From NCBI RefSeq assembly GCF_032854445.1, contig NC_088303.1:3357501-3421500 (forward strand): a stretch of DNA of 64,000 bases. The letters are read 5' to 3'. Below the pieces are notes generated by a model that was not told the DNA's origin, did no database searches, and saw only the letters and a list, made by a program, of their open reading frames with translations. This document shows positions 11,576-23,019 of the stretch, in pieces. The stretch is from Liolophura sinensis (Eukaryota; Mollusca; Polyplacophora; Chitonida; Chitonidae). Position 1 is the stretch's first letter; every line of letters begins with the position of its first letter. Made by a program: the position numbers and the translations under genes.

Positions 11576-12245
11576 TTACAGTACTTGATGCAAGATATTT
11601 CATCTCGTCACATACAACACCTTCTTTATTGAGATGTCCTGTCTTGGCACAGGATATACCGTCAAGGCACATGCTGCACCTTCTTTAGTAAGATTTGCCG
11701 TCTGGAAAGAAGATGTACAGTACTAAAAGAAGATGTACAGTACTGACACAAGGTGTACAGTACTGACACAAGGTACCGTCTTGACATAACATAAATCGTC
11801 TTTGAACAAGATGTCCCGTCTTCACATAAGATATCCCGTCTTCACATAAGATATCCCGTCTTCACATCTGTGTCCCCTCTTAATTGCACTAAGATGTACC
11901 ATGTTTACACAACATGTACAGTCTTCACACAATATGTACCGTCCTCACACAATATGTACCGTCTTGAAATAAGCTGTACTGTCTTGGCACAAGGTGCATT
12001 GACATGACAAGATGCACCGTTTGACACAAGATTTATTAATTTTACAAAATATGTACAATAATAACACAAAACATGTACAGTCATAACACAAAACATGCTG
12101 TCTTAATTGATACAAGATGTTCAGTCATTACATAACATATATAGTGCGCATTGGCACATGGCGTAAGTATATGTAACATCTTGATGATGAACTGTTTAGA
12201 CATAAGATGTAAACCGTACGACACCCGCTGTACCGTCTAGCTTTA
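11576..12245 (+). repeat. Degenerate minisatellite, ~20-bp unit
   Basis: Variants of CACAAGATGTACCGTCTT recur at roughly 20-bp spacing, with AAGATATCCCGTCTTCACAT copies near 11825-11870. Divergence is high, so the array is old compared with those in the DHX35 introns. Confidence 0.75.
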
Positions 12246-12449
12246 CGGTGACGTAGATGATTATTTCACGATATCATTTTCGATCTTCATTTTCGCCATT
12301 TATGCTAGGGGAAAGGGGAAATGGGAAATGTTGAGAATATTTCGAGACCATGAAATATGTCAGGACATGTTCAAATAAAGCTGTGTGTTTATGGCTTCAC
12401 AAAGCAACATACTTTGCCGCATGTCATGTATACCGATAATCTTCACTAA

Positions 12450-12565
12450 GAAAATTATATCCTCCGAGGGATGGATTCGAACTCACAACTTTAATAACCG
12501 GTATATGCTAGAATTCAGGCAAATCACGCCTAGCACATATCTTAAACCATCCGTGGTAATCAGTT
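12450..12565 (-). repeat. tRNA-like segment (decayed SINE head or tRNA relic)
   Basis: On the minus strand the stretch holds GTGAGTTCGAATCC, a good polymerase III B box, preceded by a possible A box (ATGGTTTAAGATATGTGC) and a CTAG-flanked stem with GCCTGAATTC between. The T-stem does not pair well, so this is not a working tRNA gene. No central SINE domain is visible. Confidence 0.4.
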
Positions 12566-12812
12566 AAATGTGCCGATACCGGATGTCTCTTTAGCCAGCT
12601 GTGGTTTAGTCAAGAAGTCTTTAGAATTGATTTCCTGTCCCCGCCAGATAATTATAAGTCTGATTAATCATTAACTAGGATGTACCTTAAAATAAGCCAT
12701 CGTCTTGGAAACTTGTTTGGGAGTCTTTGAAGTAAATGAAGTACCCGTGACGTAGCAGAATTCCAAACTTATACGCCTTTGTAAACGCAGCGAAGGATAA
12801 CAGGTGTGTGTA

Positions 12813-12816
<4 letters not shown>

Positions 12817-12895
<79 letters not shown>
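12817..12895. repeat. (TA)n microsatellite
   Basis: About 79 bp of uninterrupted TA dinucleotides. It makes long but meaningless Ile-Tyr open frames on both strands. Confidence 0.97.
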
Positions 12896-12899
<4 letters not shown>

Positions 12900-12900
<1 letters not shown>

Positions 12901-15190
12901 TTACAAATATCAAACTCATCAACAAAACAACTGATACAACATTAACTTACATGTATAGTCTGTCAGAGACCAATATCTTACTGTCTTACAAGGGATACTC
13001 CTCACCAAACAAGCACCAGGCTTATCAACGCATTAGCCACACCAAACCATCGACGCACCCATGAATAAATTTGACAGGAATTAAGATGTACATGATTCAT
13101 TGAAACAACGCCATCTACCACGGGTATGTGGTCCATGTGTATACATACACAATGTGAAAATCTTGATCAACGAATACATCGTTTGAAGTTCGTAGGATTT
13201 CATTTATCAGACTGAACCAGATGTTAATGTAAGGGATTGAAAAGCTTTGGGGTGGTTTCACAATCTTTCAGGAGGACTGACATACTGCTTTCTCTACCTC
13301 ACTCTTCCGTTAATTAAGTTATTGTAGATGGCATCAGTGACGGTGGGTTATAGGCCCACGTATACGCATGGTAATTTAGGAACGGAAAGTGACAATCAAT
13401 AGCTGGATCTACTGTGAGGGTAACTCGGGTAAATCTAAAATAAACATCATTTGCAGATCCGGAGAGTGCTGGAAGGTTACAACAAACACAGACGAATAAA
13501 CCTTTTAATCAAGTCATAATAGCAAATATATTTGAGAAAATAACGCAGGAACTGCGTCCGAGTCTGGCCCGGTTAAACTGGCAACCTCTGCAGTCGCGTG
13601 CCCGTTCTAAAGAACATGCTCAGGGACTCATCCATTCAGAACACATCAACACGAAGGCCGCGCACAAGAACATCATTTATGAAGTAAAGTGCGTACGACA
13701 ATGGTTTCCGATCTTTTCAGAAATGATTCGGGAGTTTAGAAATTTATCACGCCCGCTACGCTGATCCGCCCAGCTCGGCGCGTGCCCGCCAGCAGGCAGC
13801 CCGCGGCCTGACCGATTACCACCTACACGCCACTGAAGTATATCCGGCCAAAACGTGTCGCTAGCAATAGAGCTGGGCATAAGGGTCTGCCATCACGGAG
13901 CGGTCGTCAGTACACTGATAATCCACCTTATTACCCACCCAGGGGCGCCCGATGGGCCGGGACTTCAACAGGCGTTAAACGCCATGGCTAAGGTTATAGA
14001 CGATAGGCATAATGTATATGGCTGGGGTAATTCCTCAAACATTTGTCATCGATCTACATGCACGAGGCCAACAACACAACAACCAATTTGTAAATTTGCT
14101 CAATCCTATATGCCTGTCTACAGGCCTGCCTGTATATGTGCTTTAGTTTAAAGGAATAATAAACATAATAAAGCATAATAATTTTAATAACTAGAGCCCA
14201 AGGGCTGTGAAATGGGTCTTATTTATTATTTTTCTTGCAACTAATGACCACTTGTCTTCTAGTACAATTCACTGGTCTTCTCCACTCACAAAGGTCCTAT
14301 CTGTTATTCTGTCTGTAATGGAGGACTCGGGCCCCACCTCATTATGACATGACTTTATAGAGACTGCATTGCACCAGAAAGTCATATTATGGTATACTGT
14401 AAGATTGTAGACATTTTCCCGAATTTTTTTTTTTTTTTGCAACTCAGTAGTTACCATTTCTATTTGTTCGGTTAGTGTCAACATGAAAATCTTCATTATT
14501 TGTATCACTGTCGTAGGTGGCAAATATTAGTATTTGACTATAACACACGGTTTATTTCGTTAAGCGCACTGACAGGTCGAACTTGGAGGAAACTATTTCC
14601 GGCGATTTATTCACATTTTCCTATTTATAATGGGCCTCTGGGGATTATCATTAATAGACTCATAAAAAATAAATAAAAACCAAACGAAACACACTTGTTA
14701 CGTATGGTATTTAGTTCGAGCCAAGATATTTGTATCCAGCACTTGGAGGCGGACAAACAAATCTGCCGAGAGCCCTAACCTAGTACGTGTATTTAGCGTA
14801 TTTGGGTCCCTGGATAAAAGTCACACAACTAACGTCGGTGGAGGCGATTCAAGGAAATGGTCATGCATTTTAAACGTAATTTCCAGCACTTGCTTCGTAG
14901 GGAACGGCGTTCCTGACTCATACATAAAATTGCACTTATAATAATATCTATAAACGGTAGACCCTATCAAGTACATGTACGTCAGGCATACAACACCGCG
15001 TTATGTAGGCAGAGGAATCAAACTATAAATATCATATAACATTCGGCTGCATCAGCCTAAATGAACGGCTTACAAATCACTCAATCACAATCAAATCCAA
15101 TCACCCAAAATCGTGAATGGCTTTGACAAATAGGTATCTATACCCGTATAGCGCATATATCTTTATATTTTATATCTTTGTATATATCTA
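12900..15190. other. Non-coding stretch, nothing recognised
   Basis: No supported gene. A T14 run occurs near 14427-14440. Open frames up to 98 codons lack motifs and splice support. Confidence 0.45.
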
Positions 15191-15194
15191 TATA

Positions 15195-15290
15195 ATATTT
15201 CACTTATACGACGGCGGGAAGCATTATGGTGGGAGGGTAAACCCACAACCATTTGCAGGTTACTGACAGACCTTCCCACGAACGTATAGC
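15195..15290 (-). mobile_element. Family A SINE fragment
   Basis: Contains ATTTCACTTATACGACGGCG, GCATTATGGTGGGAGG and CAGGTTACTGACAGACCTTC of the family A central domain, with the middle piece deleted. Confidence 0.7.
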
Positions 15291-15639
15291 GCATAAAAAA
15301 TAGGGATTTCATAGGGTTGTATATGTTGTCATGTATTATGATTGCTAAGTGATGTATTTTATTCACATGCAATATTCCCGACATTGCGGCTCATTTTCAG
15401 AAGCTTTCCACTGACGCTGGGAATCGGAATGATTGGCAACCCGTAGATATACAAGCTATGCGCGAAAGTATTCTGAACCAACATCCCCAGACCGACAAAA
15501 TGTACCAAAGTGACCAAGAGGACCAAAGTTATTGTATACACATCATATCTCTGATGTAAAGATAGAATGCAGTTACACGTAGAAAATACAGCTTAGACAT
15601 CAAACCTCCATCATTTATTATGGTAGGTCCTCACGCTAC

Positions 15640-16690
15640 AGAAGATCAAGCAGAAGCTAAGGCGATCCTCATGTTCCAGAATGATCAAGCAGAAGCAAAT
15701 GTGATCCTCATGTCCCAGAAGACCAAACAGAAGCTAAGATAACCCTCATGTAAGAGAAGATCAAGCAGAAACTAGGGCGATCCTCACGTTACCAAAGATC
15801 CAGCAGACGAGCTAAGGTAATCCTCAAGCTACAGAAGATCAGACAGAAGCTAAGGCAATCATCGTGCTACAGAAAATCAAGCAAAAGCTAAGGTGATCTC
15901 ACAATTCAAATGATCAAGCAAAAGCTAAGGTGATCTCATGCTACAGAAGATCAAGCAGAAGTAAAGGTGATCTCACGCTACAAAAGATCAAGCAGAAGCT
16001 AATGTTATCTCACGCTACAAAAGTTCAAGGAGAAGCTAGGGTGATCCCATGCTACAGACGAACAAGCAGAGGATAAGGCGCTTCTCATACTACAGAAGAT
16101 CAAGCAGAAGCTATGGTGATCTCAAGCTACTGAAGATCAAGCAGAAGCTAAGGCGATCCCTCAGTACAGAGGATCAAACAGAAGATCAAACAGAAGCTAA
16201 GGCAACTCTAGTGTTACAGATGATTTTACGCTACAGAAGATCAAGCAGAAGCTAAGGCGATCCTCATGTTCCAGAATGATCAAGCAGAAGCTAAGCCGAT
16301 CCTCATGCTACAGAGGATCAAGCAGAAGCTTAGGCGATCCTCATGCTACAGAGGATCAAGCTGAAGCTTAGGCGATCCTCATGCTACAGATGATCAACCA
16401 GAAGCTTAGGCGATCATCATGCCACAGAGGATCAAGCAGAAGCTAAGTCGATCCTCATGCTACAGAGGATCAAGCAGAAGCTTAGGCGATCATCATGCTA
16501 CAGAGGATCAACCAGAAGCTAAGCCGATCCTCATGCTACATAAGATTAAGCAGAAGCTAATGTGACCTCACGCAACTGAAGATAGAACAGAAGATACGGA
16601 TATCTAACGCTACAGAAGATCAAACAGAAGCTAATGTGATCCAAATCAAGCAGAAGCTAAGGTGATCCTCAAGTTACTGAAGATCAAGCT
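15640..16690 (+). repeat. Minisatellite, ~38-bp unit, ~28 copies
   Basis: Units built on AGAAGATCAAGCAGAAGCTA followed by AGGCGATCCTCATGCTAC repeat with moderate divergence. Two sub-types are visible: one with GGTGATCTCACGCTAC and one with GGCGATCCTCATGCTAC. Confidence 0.9.
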
Positions 16691-17310
16691 CAGGCAAACA
16701 TCAGCACGTAGATGACACTTCGACAACCCATAGAAGTCTGACGAACCACAGGTTATAGGCCTACATGTATAAAATTAAACAAAAGATAAAACCCAAGTTA
16801 CCGTCGATTACACTAAATTGAAACAAGGTACAGAAGTTAAAACTCTGGTAATCTCGGACTGTTGAAAATCACACGTGGAACACTCCAGTGTCTTTAGCAC
16901 TCAGAATCCGAACCATTCGTTTTACTCGGCTAGACCTCATTCTACGGAACATATTACCCGCGTGAACCTCAGGCCGTGGGAGATTACACTCCGGTGAAGA
17001 TATTTCTTTAACGAACCTTATGCATGCTACGGGAAATTTTATTCACAAGGTACACCTCTGGCTATGAAACAAGGTTCCGTGTTCCCTTGACCGAAGAGTC
17101 AGAAATGGCTTTGTGGAATCGGCCCTGTTCCCTTGTCCTGGAAGCTAGGAATTACCAGCATCAAGCAATATGGTGTATTATTTTATCCAGATATCTTCAC
17201 AGTAGACAATCAAAACACGATGGATCAATATAGAAGCTTCAGGTCTGCACGTGTCGTATTTACAAAAAAGGGAATAGAAAAGAAAACAAAGGCACCTGTC
17301 AACCACATGG
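16691..17310. other. Upstream region of the secreted-protein gene
   Basis: No repeat or gene recognised. It precedes the TATA box at 17317 and may hold regulatory sites, but none can be named from sequence alone. Confidence 0.4.
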
Positions 17311-17316
17311 AACCTT

Positions 17317-17324
17317 TATATAAA
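17317..17324 (+). promoter_or_regulatory. TATA box of the secreted-protein gene
   Basis: TATATAAA lies 87-94 bp upstream of the start codon at 17411. Transcription would start near 17345-17350 and give a 5' UTR of about 60 nt. An in-frame TGA at 17393-17395 separates it from the start codon. Confidence 0.55.
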
Positions 17325-17410
17325 CAAAGGTAAAACGTCCATAGTGTATAAGATTATGTGGTTAAAATCTTCAGATTATAAAAAGTACGGTTTGAGGATA
17401 TTTTGCAACC

Positions 17411-17519
17411 ATGTTGAAGTTTCCGCTGTTCCTCATCTTGTCAAGTATAATGGCTGATGGCATCAGTAGCAGGACAATATATGATGTCCACTATGACAGC
17501 GTCAAGGAAGAAGAATACG
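17411..17519 (+). CDS. Secreted-protein gene exon 1
   Basis: Start codon, signal peptide and acidic segment, 36 codons plus one base. Donor GTAAGC follows at 17520. Confidence 0.7.
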
Positions 17520-20460
17520 GTAAGCACTGGTCTATGTTAATATGCCAGTACACGACCCACACAATGTATTTATTACGCCTAATATGCTCAATCTAGTTTA
17601 ATGATTTATTTGACGCCACACTAAAGAATCCTCTTATGTATGACTGAGGTCAGTTATATAGGTGTGGTGGAAGCGGAGTGCCAGCGTTAACCACCGACCT
17701 TCGGCAAGTAGGCCTAGTTACCTGTGCTCAGTCTAAGCTGTGAAGCATTAATATGGACTGGAATGGTGGAGCGTCATAATTTTTTCTTGCCCTGTCATAT
17801 AACACAGGTGTCTCCAATTTTATTCCATGCGGCGTAACAGGTGCTTAAATCACATTTTCAATTTGGCCTGAGATCAAAACTGCCTTGTGTTATCGTGCCC
17901 CACAATATGACTGATATCACGTGCGAACCTAAAGTTGATTGTAGTATCACCGTCTATTACAGTGATTTTATCCCTGGCTGAAACTAAAATATTTATTATA
18001 CACATGTACGCGGCTACGGCTACGTGGAATAGTAAACTTTGTACATCCCTCATACGTGTGAGCATATGCTCTCTAACATCATGGCCTGCGTCACAACTGG
18101 CTCCCCGACTGCAAGCCAAGGGAAAGTACTTTGTTGCGCGCTAGAATAAGACAGACGCATTACCTCCCTTGATTACTTTGCTCGGTTTTGCAAATTACAA
18201 AATTTCAGATACCAATTTTCAATCACAACACTGATCGTTTTTCACCCCCAAGGTTAAAAGTGTGTGTGAGTGTGTGTGTGAGTGTGAGTGTGAGTGTGCG
18301 TGCGCGTGCGTGCGTGCGTGTGTGTGTGTTTGGGATGAGCATGTATAGTTTCCCTACTCTTTTGAAAGTTTCCTACACCACTGTACCTGGGTATTGAAAA
18401 ATTATGTTAAATACATGTACGTCTTTAAGGGCTCATCTACTGTAACTAATTTAATTTTCTTTCACATGAAATCCAGAAAGTCAAAAGTTGCTATAAATTG
18501 GTCACAGATTGCAAAAATGCTTATGGCCTACTAAAGATAAACTTAGGGGCTAAATTGAAAACGCATACAGAAATGGTCACATGAAGGAACCAAGTAATTT
18601 TATCCAAGGATATTTGCATACACCAGGATGATTTGAAACAAAGCTCTAGGACCGTTTGCTGGTACACAGGACTACTTGTTGTAAACTATCTGGAATAGAG
18701 AGGAGTGATACTCCAGTGCTAAACTTTATTGTGATACTCCAGTGCTAAACTTTATTGTGATACTCCAGTGCTAAACTTTATTGTGATACTCCAGTGTTAA
18801 ACTTTATTGTGATACTCCAGTGCTAAACTTTATTGTGATACTCCAGTGCTAAACTTTATTGTGATACTCCAGTGCTAAACTTTATTGTGATACTCCAGTG
18901 CTAAACTTTATTGTTTAGATTATTCTTTGAAAAATTCTTTCATCTTTTAAAAATTGTAAAAACTACCATTGTTTTATGTGCGTCTACTTTACCCACAGAG
19001 ACTGTAATACAGGTTGTGCTATCGCTGGGCTATCAGCACAAGCACTTTGATCGGGCTGGATGCGAAGCATGGTGCACACGTGTCATTCCACCGTACTTCC
19101 CAGCTAAGGTGGACCTCACCCCCAGGTGTGAACAGGAATGCCACAGGTAAGTGCAAAATCTGTGAGAACGATCCATCCAATAGACCATGAGGAAAGAAAA
19201 GAATTACGACTGAAATACAGGCAGGTGTACATAGTGTGGATCCACAATGTTTCCACTTTTAAGTGAATGAATTGCAGAGAGTAAATCTGCTATATAAATA
19301 TTATTAGTAACAAATACCGGTCCTATTTGTTGTTTATACCATGATATAACAATTTTGACCCAAAAAGTTGATTTTATAAGAGCAATCAAATGTCATAGTA
19401 CATTACTTTTGTTGCTGAAACTTTACATTGTCACAATCTACTTCCGGGATCAGGCAAAATAACCAGCTTAGTCATGGATGAAAGTTTAGGTCATTTATCA
19501 TGTTAACGTTATGATGATGTTAACGTAACGATGATGTTAACGTAACGATGATGTGGGGTATTTATCATGTTAATGTAATGATGATGTTTACGTATTGATG
19601 TTAACGAAATGATGATGTGGGGTATTTACCATGTTAACGTTGTGATGATGTTAACGTAACGATGATGTTAATGTAACGATGTGGGGTATTTATCATGTTA
19701 ATGTAATGATGATGTTAACGTAACGATGATGTTAACGTAATGTAATGATGATGTTAACGTCACGATGATGTTAACGTTACGATGATGTGGGGTATTTATC
19801 ACGTTAATGTAATGATGATGTGGAGTATTGATGTTAATGAAATGATGATGTGGGGTATTTATCATGTTAACGTAATGATGATGCTTACATAATGATCATG
19901 TGGGGTATACGTGGGTTTATTCGGGTATAAAGCCATGCTGACATTTTCTGACAATAAGCTGCGATCAAAGCAGAGAGAACTTCATTGAATACTGCAGACC
20001 ATCTGTGCCCAATGATTTTTTTGACCAGTGTTTAACACGATACTCAAGACTTTCTCACTTATACCACACCAACCAGCACTGTGGTGGGAGGTAACAGGAC
20101 AGGCTATAATGTTTCACTTATACCACACCAACCAGCATTGTGGTGGGAGGTAACAGGACAGACTATAATGTTTCACTTATACCACACCAACCAGCATTGT
20201 GGTGGGAGGTAACAGGACAGACTATAATGTTTCACTTATACCACACCAACCAGCATTGTGGCGGGAGGTAACAGGACAGACTATAATTTAATACACTGCC
20301 AAACTAATGAAATAATGTGAAATTTAAATATTCACCATACCCCAATCCCAGCCTTAAACCAAGTACCTAGCTGACTGAACTCCTCTGATACAGTGTTTAC
20401 ACCTTTTTGTGTTACAGATTTCTACACATGACTACATACCAGGAAGTGGGAGACTTGTAG
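17411..20460 (+). CDS. Small secreted four-cysteine protein, three exons
   Basis: Three exons (17411-17519, 18999-19146, 20418-20460) join in frame (phases 1 and 2) at GT/AG sites into 99 codons and a TAG stop. An in-frame TGA lies 18 nt before the ATG, so the start is firm. Residues 2-15 are hydrophobic and look like a signal peptide, with cleavage probably around residue 17-20. An acidic stretch (KEEEY) follows. The only cysteines form two CX3C pairs, CEAWC and CEQEC, separated by 17 residues. The C-terminus is short and uncharged apart from a few acids. Twin CX3C pairs occur in small helical-hairpin peptides and in the small TIM chaperones of mitochondria; the signal peptide speaks for secretion. 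I do not recognise the family, so function (hormone-like, defence or other) is open. Confidence 0.7.
18259..18331 (+). repeat. GT-rich microsatellite
   Basis: Imperfect (GT)n with GAGT and GCGT variants, within intron 1 of the secreted-protein gene. Confidence 0.9.
18705..18912 (+). repeat. Minisatellite, 26-bp unit, 8 copies
   Basis: GTGATACTCCAGTGCTAAAC plus TTTATT is repeated eight times with a single T variant in one copy. It lies in intron 1, ending about 86 bp before exon 2. The near identity suggests recent expansion. Confidence 0.97.
18999..19146 (+). CDS. Secreted-protein gene exon 2
   Basis: Preceded by a pyrimidine-containing acceptor ending CCCACAG and followed by GTAAGTGC. Encodes 48 full codons, including all four cysteines and the segment with the two adjacent prolines between the pairs. 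Confidence 0.7.
19398..19500 (+). repeat. Dispersed repeat family D, fragment
   Basis: Shares TTGCTGAAACTTTACA, GGATCAGGCAAAAT and a GTCATGGATGAAAGTTTAGG block with the longer copy at 22262-22545. Confidence 0.55.
19500..19905 (+). repeat. Degenerate ATGATGTTAACGTA array
   Basis: Short units of about 15-18 bp (GATGATGTTAACGTAAC) are mixed with a longer block containing GTGGGGTATTTATCATGTTA, giving a two-level repeat in intron 2. Confidence 0.85.
20050..20286 (-). repeat. Tandem array made from a SINE fragment, 59-bp unit x4
   Basis: The unit holds TTTCACTTATACCACACCAA, CCAGCATTGTGGTGGGAGG and AACAGG, clearly the family A central domain read from its minus strand, followed by ACAGACTATAATG. 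Copies 2-4 differ at one or two bases and are 59 bp apart (20112, 20171, 20230). A SINE piece has been captured and amplified in tandem. Confidence 0.85.
20418..20460 (+). CDS. Secreted-protein gene exon 3
   Basis: Acceptor TTTTTGTGTTACAG precedes 43 nt of coding sequence ending in TAG at 20458-20460. It completes the frame left by exon 2 (AG plus A). Confidence 0.65.
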
Positions 20461-20616
20461 ACTATAGATCTGTCAAAATACACTGGGAATTCCACCTCTG
20501 CTGTAACTGCCATTCAAAGATGTCAAATCTGAACAGTTTAACACACTAAAAATATGTGTATTGTGCGAGGTGTTAAAGTAACAAAAATGAATCTACTTTT
20601 GTAAATATTCATCAGA

Positions 20617-20622
20617 AATAAA
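20617..20622 (+). terminator. Poly(A) signal AATAAA
   Basis: AATAAA lies 157 nt after the stop codon of the secreted-protein gene, a normal 3' UTR length. Another possible signal (AATAAA) overlaps 20636. Confidence 0.55.
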
Positions 20623-20666
20623 CAGGAGTTCACATAATAAATATACAAATATACAAGTTTCTCAGG

Positions 20667-20805
20667 ATTTATTTGATTGGAGTTTTATGCCACACTCAAG
20701 AATATTTCACTTATACAACATCGCCCAGCATTATGGTAGGAGGACACCAAACAGAGCCACGGGGAAATCTACAGCCACCTGCAGGTTGATGGCAGACTTT
20801 CCCAT
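20667..20805 (-). mobile_element. Family A SINE, 3' part
   Basis: The (AAAT)n tail end at 20667 and the central domain blocks are present with about 15-20 differences. The head is missing. Confidence 0.7.
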
Positions 20806-21087
20806 TTCAAACACTGTATTACAAAACATGAAATGTAACATACTTGTATGCTTCACTACTGTTAAAGTACTATACATCTGTATACAAGATTTACAAGTTT
20901 GCTACAATCAGAGTTTCCTGATGGCAATGTAACAGTTCACTTTCACATGTCTGCAGATGGTTCAAATTTGCCATAAATGACCATTTCCTTCATAACACCA
21001 CAGCTATTACCATAAACTCAGGAACACCAAAACCACCCATTCAGAATGTCTGATGTGTTAAAATTCAAACTAGAGACCAAAACTTTA

Positions 21088-21375
21088 CTACTCCTTCCCT
21101 GCTTCCTGTTGATTCAAGTCCTTTTCAGATTTCTTCTCACCAAATGGTTTGATTGTCACATTCACCAGGTCTTCTTTTTGATATCCAATCATTGTCAAGT
21201 ACTTTTCTGTATTAGACATATGTTCAAACTCTGGGTTCTTTTTTGCATGCCTTTGGGTTAAAATTTTATAGACAACATAGCCTATAGCATTCCAGCCCAC
21301 AAAGAAATACACAAAGGTCAAGCCTTTCCTCCATGGTGATACAGTCACAGTCTTTGCATATCTGTATTTCCTCAT
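21088..21375 (-). CDS. Small single-pass membrane protein (last exon)
   Basis: A 95-codon frame runs from the ATG at 21375-21373 to the stop at 21088. The N-terminus is basic (MRKYRYAK, then WRKG), followed by one hydrophobic helix of about 20 residues containing FVYFFVGWNAIGYVVY. A charged, acid- and lysine-rich tail ends the protein. The reading frame stays open upstream to a good acceptor (TATTATGTTCAG) ending at 21394, so an upstream exon on the minus strand very likely exists and may add N-terminal residues or only 5' UTR. Size, basic N-terminus and single helix resemble small mitochondrial inner-membrane proteins, but I cannot name the family. It is tail to tail with the secreted-protein gene and head to head with DHX35. 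Confidence 0.65.
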   Translation of the reverse strand: MRKYRYAKTVTVSPWRKGLTFVYFFVGWNAIGYVVYKILTQRHAKKNPEFEHMSNTEKYLTMIGYQKEDLVNVTIKPFGEKKSEKDLNQQEAGKE

Positions 21376-21423
21376 GGTCCTGATGACTCCTGTCTGAACA
21401 TAATATACAGTAATCAACAACAA

Positions 21424-22261
21424 AACAATGCATATTTACATTATCAACATTATTAACCGTCTTTGCATATACTCCATTAATATTCTGATGACCAAAAAGT
21501 CTGAAAATGAAAACATTTATTAAAATAATGATACAATATCAAAGGTGTTGGTTTTATAAAAAAAAACCATGGGCAACTCAGGGTGGTGGGTGTGGTTTGC
21601 ATGGTTGGGAGTTTGGGCATAGGAGTTTGGTGAGTGGGCACTTGGACTTAAGGGGAGTTTTTTAAAATGATGGTTTGCAATGGTGTGTAAAAGAGGAATA
21701 TAAACTGTTCAACAAAATACCTATATTTATTTTTAACAACTCAAGAGTTGTGTTCATAATTGACTGAAAGAAGTCTTTCTGGTGCCCTAATTACATGTAA
21801 TACATAGATGATCAACTACACGTATATAGAAAAGACCTTTTCACCTCTCTGCTGCATTGGCCTAAATTTGGCAAGAACATAGGTGACCCTTGGAACCTGC
21901 ATGTACTTGGTGTTTTCTATAAGAGTCAATCCCCTCCCAAATTCCTGGTCAAAATCCTTCTGATGACTACAAATATCAGTTAATGAACATCGTGAAATAA
22001 TCATTTGATGTTTGTGTATACTTGTCATCACGGCCCAACTGCCTTCACACCTTGAAAACAGCACAAAGGTTTTACATAATGGAATGTCAGTCACTGACCA
22101 TTGTTAACAGTTAGCTCTACTGTATAGCTCTATCTAAAGGTCCTTAGTAGAGCTGGTTAACAGCCTGGTATGTATAGCTGTTTGTCTTTACCGTCTTTAA
22201 TAATGTTGTTAATACTAAAACCCATGCTGTTAGAATATGTAGGTTAATGCTTCTTGACTTT
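21424..22261. other. Probable intron or upstream region of the membrane-protein gene
   Basis: No repeat or coding motif recognised. The first exon of the minus-strand gene should lie at or beyond this stretch, but I could not locate it. Confidence 0.4.
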
Positions 22262-22545
22262 TGGCTGCTCACAATTAAAATCAGCAATCCAGGTATGCAT
22301 ACCCAGGCTAAATGACCTAAAAATTCACCCTCAAAAGGGCCTTTTTAGAGGCAAACAGTTGTCACAAAATACTATTTTTGGTGGTGAAACTTACAATTTT
22401 CCAGCAGAATATCATCCCATGTTCCAAGCAAACATCAAAATTTTCAAAAACCTTTCTAAACTCTCAGAATCAGGAAAAATGGGCAAGTTAGCCATGAATG
22501 AAATTTATGGTCATTTAGAGAATTTCTATGGCTTGTCACTCAGCA
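22262..22545 (+). repeat. Dispersed repeat family D, longest copy
   Basis: Blocks include GTGAAACTTACAATTTTCCA, GCAGAATATCATCCCATGTTC and GCCATGAATGAAATTTATGG. Related pieces are at 19398-19500 and 22655-22760. There is no terminal structure that reveals the class. Confidence 0.55.
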
Positions 22546-22654
22546 TATAATACCATGAATACTGGCTGGTCTTATGTCAGTGTTCTATGGCTAGGAGGCT
22601 GAGGTATCATGTCTAGTGTCTTCAGCATGACATTCCATTGAATACTGTAAATGA

Positions 22655-22760
22655 TCTAACATTTCGCCCACAAGTACACTTTTAGGGGCAAATATATGTT
22701 ACATAATCTTACTTTTACTGCTCAAACTTACATTTTCCCAGCAGGATATCACCCTGCTAC
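22655..22760 (+). repeat. Dispersed repeat family D, fragment
   Basis: Contains GCTCAAACTTACATTTTCCC and AGCAGGATATCACCC, matching the middle of the copy at 22262-22545. Confidence 0.5.
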
Positions 22761-22792
22761 TATCATCAAAAATGATTCTGTATGTTCAAAAG

Positions 22793-22902
22793 CATCATTC
22801 TACCATAACTGCCTTTAAACACTTGCCATCATTCTAGCATAATTGTCTTTAAACACTTGATATCATTCTAGCATAATTGCCTTTAAACACTTGACATCAT
22901 AT
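22793..22902 (+). repeat. ~34-bp unit tandem repeat, 3 copies
   Basis: The unit is ATCATTCTAGCATAATTGCC plus TTTAAACACTTGAC, with few differences. Confidence 0.85.
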
Positions 22903-23019
22903 GGCATGAACAGTGAACACAGTCATCCAGGGCTAAAACATCTACAGATCTGATGCCATATTTCACAAATGTATATTCTACAGTTCACCTGCCCAATATC
23001 ATTACCTTTCACTCTGTAC

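Noticed and set aside
12671-13064. Ile-Tyr repeat frames on both strands
   Set aside because: Translation of the (TA)n microsatellite.
15359-15541. Minus-strand 60-codon frame with a hydrophobic N-terminus
   Set aside because: It resembles a signal anchor, but there is no splice, promoter or poly(A) support, and short hydrophobic frames are common in AT-rich DNA.
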